Below are positions 24,234 to 33,536 of a stretch of DNA of 64,000 nucleotides, piece by piece. Location of the stretch: the NCBI GenBank assembly GCA_015146655.1, contig VKHL01000012.1, positions 1 to 64,000 on the forward strand, written 5' to 3'. The translations under genes and the position numbers were made by a program. Under the pieces are notes generated by a model that saw nothing but the letters and a program-made list of their open reading frames with translations, did no database searches and was not told the origin of the DNA. The stretch comes from Ochromonas danica. Taxonomy: Eukaryota; Sar; Chrysophyceae; Chromulinales; Chromulinaceae. Positions within the stretch are counted from its first letter, which is position 1. Each line of letters begins with the position of its first letter.

Positions 24234-25718
24234 ATGTCATCGTTTTCACGATATTTCATTGCAGTCTTTGTTGCTTTAATCATCTTTGGTAATCATTACA
24301 CTCGTGATTGTCCAGGTGCCTTAGAGAAACAAATCGAATCTGAATTACACTTCTCAGCAAGGGACTACTCACTTCTTAACACTGTCTACTTCTTCCCTAA
24401 CATGATGACACCTCTACTTGCTGGTATGTTTATAAAAGAACTTGGTGGTATCCCCAAGGCATTCTTTCTGTCTGTTTTCATCGTTTCCATCGGACATCTC
24501 ATTGTAGGGTTTGGTGTAGAATATGAGAATCGATGGGTTATGCTGTCAGGGAAGGTTATCACAGGCTGTCTGTATGAGATTATTGATGCCTTGATGCCTA
24601 TCATCTATCTCAGTCCCATCTACAAGGAAGAGTTCCCAATGGTCGTGGGTATTTTGCAAATCTTCTTGCGGTCAGGTTCTATCGTCAACTTCATCTTATC
24701 ACCTATGATCTATGCACACTATGGGTTAAAAGCCGCATTTTGGGTTTCAACTCTAGTGGGATGTACAGCTTTGCCATTGTTTCTTGCTGCACGTTATTTG
24801 GAAATTGGAAGTTTGCATTTGGAGGACAAAAACACGTCAGCAGACGATGAGAAAGCTGACGGTAGTGAAGTAGATGAAGAAGCAAGTAACACCACTGCCA
24901 CTACTATAGATTCAGCACAATCTCATGTGGCTGCACAAGGAGGGAGAATATGTGGTCCAGTCGAAGGGTTTGGATGGACTTTCTATCTCTTCCTGTTAAC
25001 TGGAGCTTTCCTATATGGTGGTATTGTACCCTTATGGTTCTTTGGATCTAAATATCTACAAGATAGATTCACACTCTCTGTATCAGCTGCTGATTGTATA
25101 GTAGCACTACCAGAAGTGATGGTAGTTGTTGTTGGCATTCCTGTGGGATTTTTGTTGTCCTATTGCTCACTCACCATGCAGACAAAGCTCCAATTAATGA
25201 CCGGCTCTCTTGGCTTTATGACATGTGCTTATTTGGTTCTACTATATCTTGGCGTGCAGACTGAACCAGGCCGTTATGATCAGTCTATAGTGACATTGGC
25301 TGTGATGGCTGTGGGAGCGGTAGGCATGGGCTTTTCTCTCGCCTGCAATGTCTTTTGGGCGTTGGTAAGCCTGATGGTTGCTCCAGAATACCTTTCGCAA
25401 GCGACTGGATTAGTCAGTTGCGGAGTAAACCTACTCCCAGCAGTGCTTCCGCCTTTGATTGCCGCTTTGTCGCCTGTTGTTGGGCAGCAGGCTGTGCTGG
25501 TTGTGCTGTCTCTGATGACCTGTTTTGCCACATTGGCTTCTTTTGGTGCCGCCCTTCTTGTTAATCTCACACCACGATATCAGATTGCATCACAAATCGA
25601 CGAGAAATCTAATGTGAAGGATGATAGGATGGTAGTGAGTGCTGGCCAATACGAGATGGTTCCCGTTTCTGACCCTATTGAAGAAGAATGCAAACCTACA
25701 CATGCACATGCCATGTAA
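24234..25718 (+). CDS. MFS transporter, MFSD1-like
   Basis: Single exon, 494 residues, about 12 hydrophobic segments split by a central acidic loop (about 195-235). The N-terminal half has the MFSD1-type opening: helix 1, then DCPGALEKQIESEL, then YSLLNTVYFFPNMMTPLLAG, with the helix 2-3 loop GGIPKAFFL. In animals MFSD1 is a lysosomal transporter for dipeptides or amino-acid products. The C-terminal tail has acidic and tyrosine-containing stretches (YQIASQIDEK, QYEMVPV) that could sort the protein to endomembranes. The family call rests on remembered pattern, so MFSD1 is likely but not certain; MFS itself is clear. Confidence 0.8.
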   Translation: MSSFSRYFIAVFVALIIFGNHYTRDCPGALEKQIESELHFSARDYSLLNTVYFFPNMMTPLLAGMFIKELGGIPKAFFLSVFIVSIGHLIVGFGVEYENRWVMLSGKVITGCLYEIIDALMPIIYLSPIYKEEFPMVVGILQIFLRSGSIVNFILSPMIYAHYGLKAAFWVSTLVGCTALPLFLAARYLEIGSLHLEDKNTSADDEKADGSEVDEEASNTTATTIDSAQSHVAAQGGRICGPVEGFGWTFYLFLLTGAFLYGGIVPLWFFGSKYLQDRFTLSVSAADCIVALPEVMVVVVGIPVGFLLSYCSLTMQTKLQLMTGSLGFMTCAYLVLLYLGVQTEPGRYDQSIVTLAVMAVGAVGMGFSLACNVFWALVSLMVAPEYLSQATGLVSCGVNLLPAVLPPLIAALSPVVGQQAVLVVLSLMTCFATLASFGAALLVNLTPRYQIASQIDEKSNVKDDRMVVSAGQYEMVPVSDPIEEECKPTHAHAM

Positions 25719-25806
25719 TGTAATATATATTTTGTAACCTTGTATATGATTATCTCGGATAAAGCAACTGTAAACAGCACCCATAGAATAGACATTGTCT
25801 TTTAAG

Positions 25807-26113
25807 TTAACCCTACCACTTAACCATACCCCACAAAGGGATCAATACAATACCTTTCATTTTATTGTTCATTACTCCACAACCTAACAGCTTAAAGACC
25901 TAAAAATAGTAGCTAGAACAAAACGAGAAGAAACAAAAAAAGCCTACTCACATGTCCAGGCTATTTACATACTACGTAGTAGTATAAGAGATTAGAGCAC
26001 GTGATAGAATCTTAGAAGAAGTTCTTCCAAGTTAGGTTGTGGAGTAATGATCAAAAAACCTGAAAGGTTTTGTATTGATCCCTTTGTGGGGTATGGTTAA
26101 GTGGTATGGTTAA
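25807..26113. mobile_element. Small TTAA-flanked MITE (piggyBac-like), about 299 bp
   Basis: Two inverted copies of about 79 bp face each other: left 25811-25889 (starts CCCTACCACTTAACC) and right 26031-26109, whose reverse complement starts CCATACCACTTAACC. They match over nearly all positions with a few substitutions and one indel. Both ends are bordered by TTAA (25807-25810 and 26110-26113), the target duplication of piggyBac-type elements, and CCC-type termini also fit. The internal 140 bp have no coding capacity, so this is a non-autonomous DNA transposon. Confidence 0.8.
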
Positions 26114-26261
26114 TTTAACTTACTGATCTCATGTAATGTTTCGGCCATTCTTACTTACAAACTCTCGGCTTCTATTACAAAATTGATTATAGAAAAATAT
26201 CTTAAAATCTGTGCAGGATAATGGTTAACAAGACTCCAGCACAGAGTGTGCATGATTATAC

Positions 26262-26294
26262 CAAATCAAATCAAATCAAATCAAATCAAATCAA
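26262..26294 (+). repeat. (CAAAT)n microsatellite
   Basis: About six CAAAT units just beyond the stop codon side of the PLAC8-type gene. Confidence 0.95.
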
Positions 26295-26296
26295 CC

Positions 26297-27274
26297 TCAA
26301 TATACAACAGCAGACCCGTCGGCTGCATAAACTGGAGAGCTTGCTATAACAACTGGTCCCTCGGGGGGAGCAGAGGCAGCCACGGCGGGATTAGAGACCT
26401 CATTATTCCTTACAACTCGATGTGCGGAACCTCGATTATCACGAACACGAGGATGAGGTTCTCCACGAATCCAATAAACTCCTGCCTTATCCGCTCTTTC
26501 GGGTCGCACACAGGGTTGTTCCTCATCTGCTAAAGGAGGCAATGGTGGAAGTCTATACGGATCACCCATAAACAGACTCACTGGCTTCTCAAGACGTTCG
26601 TATTGGAAGACATGACGTGCCATCTATCACAATTGCATCACAATAGTACATGAAAAGTGTTACCGCTAGAGTTGACAAGTGCTAACCTGAGAGAGGACAC
26701 AAGGCAAGCAGAAGATTGACAGTAGCATATCAAGAAGCATATCCCACATGAGACATCCCTCAGGTAAAGTAGAAGGTAACAGATATTTCTCCTTCACTGC
26801 TGTACGTGTCTGTCCAACAAAGAAAACCACTCCCCCTGCCAGGCCAATGCCAATGACGATTAGAATCCACGAGACAACAACTGGCAAGGCCTTGACAAAG
26901 ATACCCACTAAGATCAATCCTGCTGCAATGATAAGAGACCAAACGAAATAATCCACAAAATGTGAAAAACCAGAAAATCGACGACTGCAGGCAAAGGTAT
27001 TCTTCAAGCCAATCAATAAAGGAATCTGTGCTCGAACAGCTACTTGTGCCCAAAGAACACAAGGACAAAAGAAGGCTAATAGACAAGAAGGAATGCAATT
27101 TGTCCAACAAGCACAGAAGTGAGAAGACCATTGGCCGACAGGAATCCCCACCACGTCGAAGTTATTGGCTGGTTGATCTAAGATGTCATCTGCTGCACGT
27201 CCATCTTGAATATTGAAACGAATATTTACAGGATTACTTGCACCTGATGTTAACCCACTGAAGGCATCTGCCAT
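26297..27274 (-). CDS. PLAC8-family Cys-rich membrane protein, 2 exons
   Basis: Exons 27274-26687 and 26623-26297 give 304 residues; the intron is 63 nt. The first part carries the PLAC8 Cys core (GQWSSHFCACWTNCIPSCLL then FFCPCVLWAQ). Two hydrophobic segments follow (VWSLIIAAGLILVGIFVKAL and VVVSWILIVIGIGLAGGVVF), and the domain closes with LPEGCLMWDMLLDMLL and FCLPCVLSQ, the second Cys motif. PLAC8 proteins (plant cadmium resistance, FW2.2, animal onzin) are small membrane proteins linked to metal transport or growth control. Splitting of the Cys motifs by two membrane helices is larger than the usual PLAC8 core. The C-terminal tail is Pro-rich and hydrophilic. Confidence 0.75.
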
Positions 27275-27363
27275 TTCTCTTAGCTAATCAAACTAAATCA
27301 ACAAGATATTATAGACCGGGTCTATGCCCAGATGGGAATTGAACTGCAGGGTGGAAGGAAACA

Positions 27364-27399
27364 ACGCGTTTTCATAAGCGTTTCTATTGTTAACTTAAG
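27364..27399. promoter_or_regulatory. ACGCGT plus TTAACTTAAG in divergent promoter
   Basis: ACGCGT at 27364-27369 and TTAACTTAAG at 27390-27399 lie in the 174 bp between the PLAC8 and PfkB genes, matching the motif pair at 19615-19664. Confidence 0.4.
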
Positions 27400-27448
27400 A
27401 TGAGCTAGTGAAGAAGAGTTGTTGACTTGTTGATGCAAGGTGAAGAAG

Positions 27449-28740
27449 ATGTTGTTAATTAGAACAATCTTTCTTCTTACTATCATTGTATACAAATACA
27501 ACATGTGCGAATCATATCATATGGAGAATCTTATAGTAGGCTTGAATGCTGCCTTGCAAAGAAGGATGATTTTCCAAGAAATCCTTTCTGGGGATGTCAA
27601 TCGTGCTCAATCAGCATCTGTTGGGATTGGTGGTAAAGGTCAAGATGTCCTGCTTGCTACCTCCTGTATGGAACTAGTCGATAAGAAGAAGACAGGTCTA
27701 TTGCAGTTTATTGGTAGTGGTTGTGAAGGTGACACGTTGTTGTCTATGTTGGAAAATCTGCTGCCTGGTTGTTTACATCCATCCCCACAACTCTTGACAG
27801 TACGCACTAAAGGAAGATGTCGAACCTGTATTACACTCATTGAAGAAAAGAGTAAACATCATTCGACTGAGCTCATTGAGCCTTCACCGGCAATCTTACA
27901 CGAAGAAGAGACGGTGCTGTTGGATTTAGTGTCAACAAGTTACGCCACACGAAAAGTTGGTGCTATCGCCTTCATGGGATCTCTTCCACCAAATGTCTCC
28001 AAAGATATCTATGCTAGCATTATCACCCGCTCTTGTGATTCTTCCTCGAAGGTAATCAACCTTCCACTGTAATTAGTTCCACTCATCTAATTACTGTACA
28101 CTACCCACTTTTGTTATACAGGTTATCTTGGATACTGTCGTAGGATTGTCAGAGGCCATCACAGCATGCCATTTGATCGGCAGTACTGCTATTGTAAAGG
28201 TAGAAACTTCGTTTGTTTAATCTACGTTTCTTACATTTGTATGTACAGATTAATGCTTTCGAGTTGCTGAAGCTTGTTGGATATGAAACATCCACTGCCA
28301 TCGATAACTCTTCATTAATCGAGGCAATTAGTCAGTTGATCTCTCAAGCTGCTCCTGATCTGATCCAGAACAGCAAACTTTATTTCGCAATCACTGATGG
28401 GCCCCGACCAACACGTCTTGTCCATCCTCTTTCCTCTCGGATATGGTCCTTTGTTATCGATCGCGATAACATCCACGTGACCAATCCTATCGGGGCTGGT
28501 GATACCGTTGCCGCCGGTTTATTGCAATTTTGGACTGAGAATGTTAATATTGACAGTGCAGTATCTGACAGAGTCCACCAGCGCTTGGCCTCTTCGTTTC
28601 GTGATGAAGAAAGCTTTCTGATTGGCAAAGCTTTAGCTTGGGGCATTGCTTGTGGTACAGCTTCGTGTACAACTGTTGAGAATAGTGTATTCGACTCTGC
28701 CCTGGCAAGCGATTATTTTGATTCCATCAAATGCTCTTGA
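27449..28740 (+). CDS. PfkB-family sugar kinase, 3 exons
   Basis: Exons 27449-28051, 28122-28199 and 28249-28740 give 390 residues. The PfkB N-terminal signature is present as VGIGGKGQDVLLA, and the C-terminal catalytic motif as NPIGAGDTVAAGL with the base Asp near residue 312. The substrate-side opening (NLIVGLNAALQRRM) and spacing look like the 1-phosphofructokinase/tagatose-6-phosphate kinase branch rather than ribokinase. The N terminus has a hydrophobic stretch (LLIRTIFLLTIIVY) that could be a signal or anchor, which is unusual for a cytosolic sugar kinase and hints at organelle delivery. The first ATG was chosen; an upstream in-frame GTG was not. Confidence 0.82.
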
Positions 28741-29197
28741 CTCTTTTTTCCTTTCATAAGTTCCGATGTTTTACGTCAATCCTAACGTTGTGTCGTTTCG
28801 CTTCGATTTGTTGCTTTTCATCCTAGTGTGGCCGATGTAGAGTTTAGTGGAGCACAGGATACTCTCGGTTTCTATAATGCACTCCTTGCCTGTTGATGCT
28901 CCGACTCGGAATGCTCAAGTGCAAAGGATAGTTTTCCGTCTTCTATCTCCTACTTGAGTCCGTTCTACACAGAGCTGATAGAGGAGCGCCAATTGAGGTC
29001 TGCAATATTCAAATATCTTCTTCTACTCCACAACAAATCCCAGTAACAATCATCTGGCCAAAAGTGCGCGGATTTCGCCATCTGCTGCTGTATGTCCCGT
29101 GGCGCATGTGGGGCAGCGGAGCACAACCAGCACACACAGCAGCAGAGCACAGCACCACTGCTGGGACTTGTGCTGGACTTTCCCTCTGTCTCTTTCA

Positions 29198-29229
<32 letters not shown>

Positions 29230-29541
29230 GCTCTTGTGCTCTGCCTGAGAGTATATTGGATATCCAATCATCCTCATTATCTTTACCAAGACAACTTTTC
29301 TCTCTCTCACTCTGAGAAAAGTTCTTTTTCTACTACTATTGATCCTTGTTTTCTTTCTTTCCCTTCACTTGGACAAATTCTCTTTCCTTATTCATTCTTT
29401 TCTGACGTGGAAAACAACATTGTAGTTCTTAGTAGTGGAAGAACATTCTTTGCAAATACAAATAAGAACACTATTACTCTGATATTTGAAACATCTGATT
29501 TTGCTTTAATTCACCAGCTGGATTGAGAAAAGAAAACAAGG
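28741..29541. other. 800-bp intergenic region with (CTCACT)n
   Basis: No gene recognised. It holds the 3' end of the PfkB gene, a CAGCA-rich stretch near 29080-29160, a (CTCACT)n microsatellite at about 29197-29229 and an AT-rich 5' region of the response-regulator gene. Open frames here are repeat-driven. Confidence 0.5.
29197..29229 (+). repeat. (CTCACT)n microsatellite
   Basis: About five CTCACT units, imperfect at the ends. Confidence 0.9.
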
Positions 29542-30360
29542 ATGAGTGAGAGCAAATATGCTGAAGAGAAGAAAGACGATGGAAATCGTCCCGTAGCTTA
29601 CATTTCCTCATCAGGTGGATGCATTCTTGAATGCTCAGAAGAGTTTGCTGCTCTGATTGGTCAACCTGCTCAAAGATTGGTTGGAAGTGATCTGCCAAGC
29701 TTGTGCAAATTTGAAAACACAGAGTTTCTTCTGGAAGCAGCCTATCAACTGGACTATTTGAAAGATGTCTGGAAAGCTTCTATCAGAACAAATGATGAAC
29801 CTAATGAGTATGAAGTAGTTGTTCGCAAATCTAATAAGAAGATTCGTGGTGATAGTGCTTTGGAAGCAACGATTGTTCCTTACAATGCTCATCGTCGTGA
29901 CTCTCTGCGTAGATCGTTAAATGCTGCAGATCAAAAGCAAATCTTAGAAGAGTTCAAGGACGCTGATTTGAAAAGCAATCAAGAAGCTTGTAGAGTTTTA
30001 GTTGTTGATGATTCGCCAACCGCTTTGAAAATGATGGCACACATTGTTACTCGTTTGGGACATCAAGTCACCACTGCTACCAATGGAGAAGATGCTCTAG
30101 AACATCTTACAAACGAGACCTATGACATTGTTATCATGGATATCAATATGCCCAGAATGAATGGACTCGAAGCTTCTCATAAATTCCGTGAAATAGAGAG
30201 GAAAAAGCGAGGTCAACATCAGAAGATTATCGCGCTGTCCGGTGATATTAGTTCGACTCTCTTTACTGAAGTCTCCAATGCAGGATTTGATGCGTTCATC
30301 CCAAAGCCTTTAACAGAAGAACGGTTTCTGGATGTTCTCAGAATGCCTTGCAAGAAGTAA
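29542..30360 (+). CDS. PAS-like plus response-regulator receiver protein
   Basis: Single exon, 272 residues. The first 115 residues look like a PAS-type sensor (RPVAYISSSGGCILECSEEF, then LIGQPAQRLVGSDLPSL). A receiver domain covers about 150-270: VLVVDDSPTALKMM, the phospho-acceptor Asp near residue 200 in IVIMDINMPRMNG, ALSGD with the conserved hydroxyl residue, and Lys near 255 in FIPKPL. No kinase or DNA-binding domain is present and no histidine kinase is nearby. It is therefore an output-less receiver with its own sensor, likely part of a phosphorelay. It starts at the first ATG after a purine-rich leader. Confidence 0.88.
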   Translation: MSESKYAEEKKDDGNRPVAYISSSGGCILECSEEFAALIGQPAQRLVGSDLPSLCKFENTEFLLEAAYQLDYLKDVWKASIRTNDEPNEYEVVVRKSNKKIRGDSALEATIVPYNAHRRDSLRRSLNAADQKQILEEFKDADLKSNQEACRVLVVDDSPTALKMMAHIVTRLGHQVTTATNGEDALEHLTNETYDIVIMDINMPRMNGLEASHKFREIERKKRGQHQKIIALSGDISSTLFTEVSNAGFDAFIPKPLTEERFLDVLRMPCKK

Positions 30361-30933
30361 AATTGCTATCTGCAACTGTCGTGCGTATCTTGGAAGTAAT
30401 GGCCGTGGTGATCTTTTGTCTCATTACCGTGCTTGCTTGCTTTTACTATTTCTCTCCTCTCTTTCGTGGTTGTTGTTTCTCCTCACCTACTGTTCCTTAG
30501 ATTGTAAAACTCCTGAGTTTTATCCTTTTATTCCTCTGGAATAAAAGTTTCAATGGCACGAGAAGATTTGTGATGCGCGGTCTCCTCCCATTCAATCTGC
30601 TCTTGGTACATCCACCAACACTGAGTTGCCAGCTAGCATTTCGTTGATTGTGTTTGTCATGCGTTTCCTGTAGCATAGGCGTTGTAATTATTGATTTCCT
30701 GCCAAGGCCTTCTGCAATTGACTGATTTCCTCTACCCTGCTTAGCATGCCCCTTTCATAGTCTTTTCAACACGATAGCTGAAGAGGATATGATGCTTACC
30801 ATCATTGCACGAATCGCGTAGTTAGTACGGTACTGGCATCTATCACAACTCCTAAAAACGCGTTGTTTCCAGAAGCGCCTGGAAGAAACGGTTTCCCTTT
30901 CCGTCAAGAAAGAAGAATGAGAAGAGTTCAAAC
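30361..30933. other. Intergenic region before the GT61 gene
   Basis: No gene seen. It probably includes the 3' UTR of the receiver gene and the promoter of the next gene, with an ACGCGT motif at 30858-30863. Confidence 0.4.
30858..30863. promoter_or_regulatory. ACGCGT motif upstream of GT61 gene
   Basis: The hexamer lies in AAACGCGTTG context 76 bp before the ATG at 30934. Confidence 0.3.
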
Positions 30934-33158
30934 ATGAGGTCTAAAGCGGTCTCCAAATCGACCTCCTCGAAAGGATATAAGGTGTTTTGTACATCTTATA
31001 TGCTCTTTACTTTACTTATAGTGGGTATGGTAAGTGATGACTGACTTTGTCTTGGCGTTGTGAAAGATGCGCTGTTTGACTGACTATTGACTGACTATTG
31101 ACTGACTATTGACTGACTATTGACTGACTATTAACTGACTATTGACTGACTATTGACTGACTATTGACTGACGCACACTTACTATTCTGTTGTATACCAG
31201 TTGCTGTTCTTTCTCTTCCATGCTGCATGGTTTCATTCAATATTCTCTCGTTTTGAAAACTTGAGTGTCCAACCTGTTCTCTCTGATCGTCCACTTCGGT
31301 GAGTAACAATAGACTGTCTCTATCCTCATATGCTCCTGACGGATCTGACTGACTGTCTTGCTTGCTTCCCACTGTATTCATGGTGTACAGGTTGACGAAG
31401 TCATCAGTCAGCACTTCTGCAGACGTTACCCCCACCGCCACTGCTCCTGGCCTGCGGGTGAATACCATCACAACAAATCCTCCTCACCTTGAGGGAAGTG
31501 ATGTTGCTCACCTTCCACTGAGCGAGGAAACCTCTCCTTCTCAAGTAGTTATTCCTCCTTCCAAAGTGGAAGTTAGTGGCAGTTATTCCACTATCAAACC
31601 TACTTTGCCAGGAGCGAAAGATCGTCCAGTCTTGACCTTATCTGATGAAGAGCTAGCTCATACTACTCTTGATGAAATGATCTCATGGTATGGTGAGGCT
31701 GATGGTGGAGGATCCTGTGCGAATGACTTTGGCTACAGTTTGATCAAGCGATGGCAAGCAACCAAAGCGCCTTATTGCCCAGCCACAACACAGACAAAAT
31801 CTCCTCCCAAAGCAGCTTTGCAATCTTCCATTAATTGCTATTTAGTCCATCAAACACGGCATCATGGAAATGGTGACAATATCTGTCATATGAAGAATGT
31901 CGCGGTGGATATGAAAATCTTTACCAAAGAATCTGTCACAACTCCTGTCATTGAGAAATATGTCCAAACTCAACATTTCCAACAACCATATATCCCTTTT
32001 CCTTCTGGGTTTATTCAAGGAGATTGTGAAGTTGATGGAAGGTATTGGAAAGCAAGTAATATGCCTGGATGGAATGCTGATCTCACAGTGAAAGCATTTC
32101 AAAAGATCTCATCTGATCATGCCATAGAACAATGTGAAGTCTGGATTGATCATCCTGTGTTGATTACTCAACGTGATACCTTTGCTAATTTCTTCCATGA
32201 TTCCGAGGATTTTGTCAATGTTTTCATAGCAATGGCAGTATTGAAATGGTCTCCAGGAAATACTCAACAATATCTGACCGATCTTTATCCTAGAGGAGCT
32301 TTCTGGTTTGTCATCTATCCTCCCTTGTTGTGCATTTGAAGGCTTTTGTTTAATACTCTGTATTGCTTCCGTTGTTGTAGGGATATGTGGAGCAGAGTGT
32401 ACAGTCATTCACCAGAAAAGCCGGCGCTGACCGCGTGGGATCTTCGAGAGAAATTCTCTGGCACAACAAAACGAGTATGCTTTAAAGAATTAGCTGTTGG
32501 TATATATGGCCCAGCAGCACCAATTACAGTGGCTTCGTGGGACACACCTTGTTCTAATACTGCTTTGGTCAAAGCATATGCAGACTTTGTAATCCGATCC
32601 TTAGGATTGCACACTGAAACTCATTATGCACAAGAAAAACCATCTCAGACGATTCGAATCACTTACATGGCTCGTCGAGCCTCTGTTGAATGGCCAGAAA
32701 AAGCATTTTGTGATGATAATAATTCCTTTTTCAAATGCAAATATTGGGCTCGTTTTGGCCTCCGCAAACTTGGTCGTATGATACGCAATGATGCTGAAGT
32801 GGTTGCTGGTTTGAAATCTCTTGAAGCAGAATATGCTTCAAAGGGACTTTCTGTCGAATTTAAAGATGCTGATTACAATAAAATGTCTTTACGTGATCAG
32901 ATTGCAACAGATGTTGCAACAGATATTATGATAGGACCTCATGGTGCAGGTCTGATGCATTCTGTCTTCATTCGTGGTCGTGGTCAACTGATAGAGTTGT
33001 TTGTTGATGGTTCGAGTGTTAATCGACACTTTCATAACCTTGCACTATGGGCTGGCAAGCGATATCATGGCGAATCCATTGAGAATCCCGTTAATGTTCG
33101 TCGACTCTTGGGCCTGGTAAGACAGGCCATCGATCGAATACCATTAAATCAATACTAA
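30934..33158 (+). CDS. GT61-family glycosyltransferase (EOGT/XylT type), 4 exons
   Basis: Exons 30934-31029, 31201-31298, 31391-32305 and 32381-33158 give 628 residues. The first two exons supply a short basic cytosolic tail (MRSKAVSKSTSSKGYK) and one membrane helix spanning the junction (YMLFTLLIVGM then LLFFLFHAAWF), a type II Golgi anchor. A Ser/Thr/Pro stem follows. The catalytic part has QRDTFANFFHDSEDFVN and, near residue 555, IMIGPHGAGLMHSVFI with IELF downstream, the hallmark of GT61 (DUF563), which includes EOGT and plant beta-1,2-xylosyltransferase. Sugar specificity cannot be read. Intron 1 contains a minisatellite. The 5' exons were found by frame continuity, so the exact start is less certain than the catalytic part. 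Confidence 0.82.
31077..31172 (+). repeat. 11-bp minisatellite in GT61 intron 1
   Basis: Nearly nine copies of TGACTGACTAT, one with a G-to-A change. It fills more than half of the intron 31030-31200 and ends 28 bp before the acceptor. Confidence 0.95.
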
Positions 33159-33536
33159 TTGATCTGTCGACCAAACCTGGGCACTGTGCTTTGTGGACTA
33201 GTTCTAACCAACATAATAAGAGATAGAACCAAACTAAGCGCTCACCCAAACTCTTTACAATGGAGGCTTAATGATTAAATACTTTACCGAAAGCGTGGCA
33301 AAGCCAGTTCCTACGAATAAAGCTCTCATGCTAAGCAAGAATGAAAACAGCAATGGTACCACACTACTACTAATTCCTTTTTCATTCTCTTCAACACATA
33401 AGATAACAGAGCAAAAGAGAGCGCAAAATCTACGCAAATACCCCCTTATGAAGGCCACACAATCCTTCACAATGAAGTAAAGAGCTTAAAGACATTTTTC
33501 TAGTGGGCTTTGACATTGATAACAGCTGGAAAACAC
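33159..33536. other. Intergenic region between convergent genes, nothing seen
   Basis: The 378 bp between the GT61 stop and the stop of the minus-strand acidic repeat gene. It is AT-rich and presumably holds two 3' UTRs. Confidence 0.4.

Noticed and set aside
27300-27360. tRNA T-arm-like sequence (TTCAATTCC on the minus strand)
   Set aside because: The flanking bases do not pair as a T stem and no D or anticodon arm was found.
29050-29526. Several open frames around the CTCACT repeat
   Set aside because: Low-complexity translations (Ser-Leu and Arg-Val runs) driven by the microsatellite, with no domain and no splice support.
31077-31172. Possible CRISPR-like array
   Set aside because: Units are 11 bp and contiguous without spacers, in an intron of a eukaryotic gene: a minisatellite.
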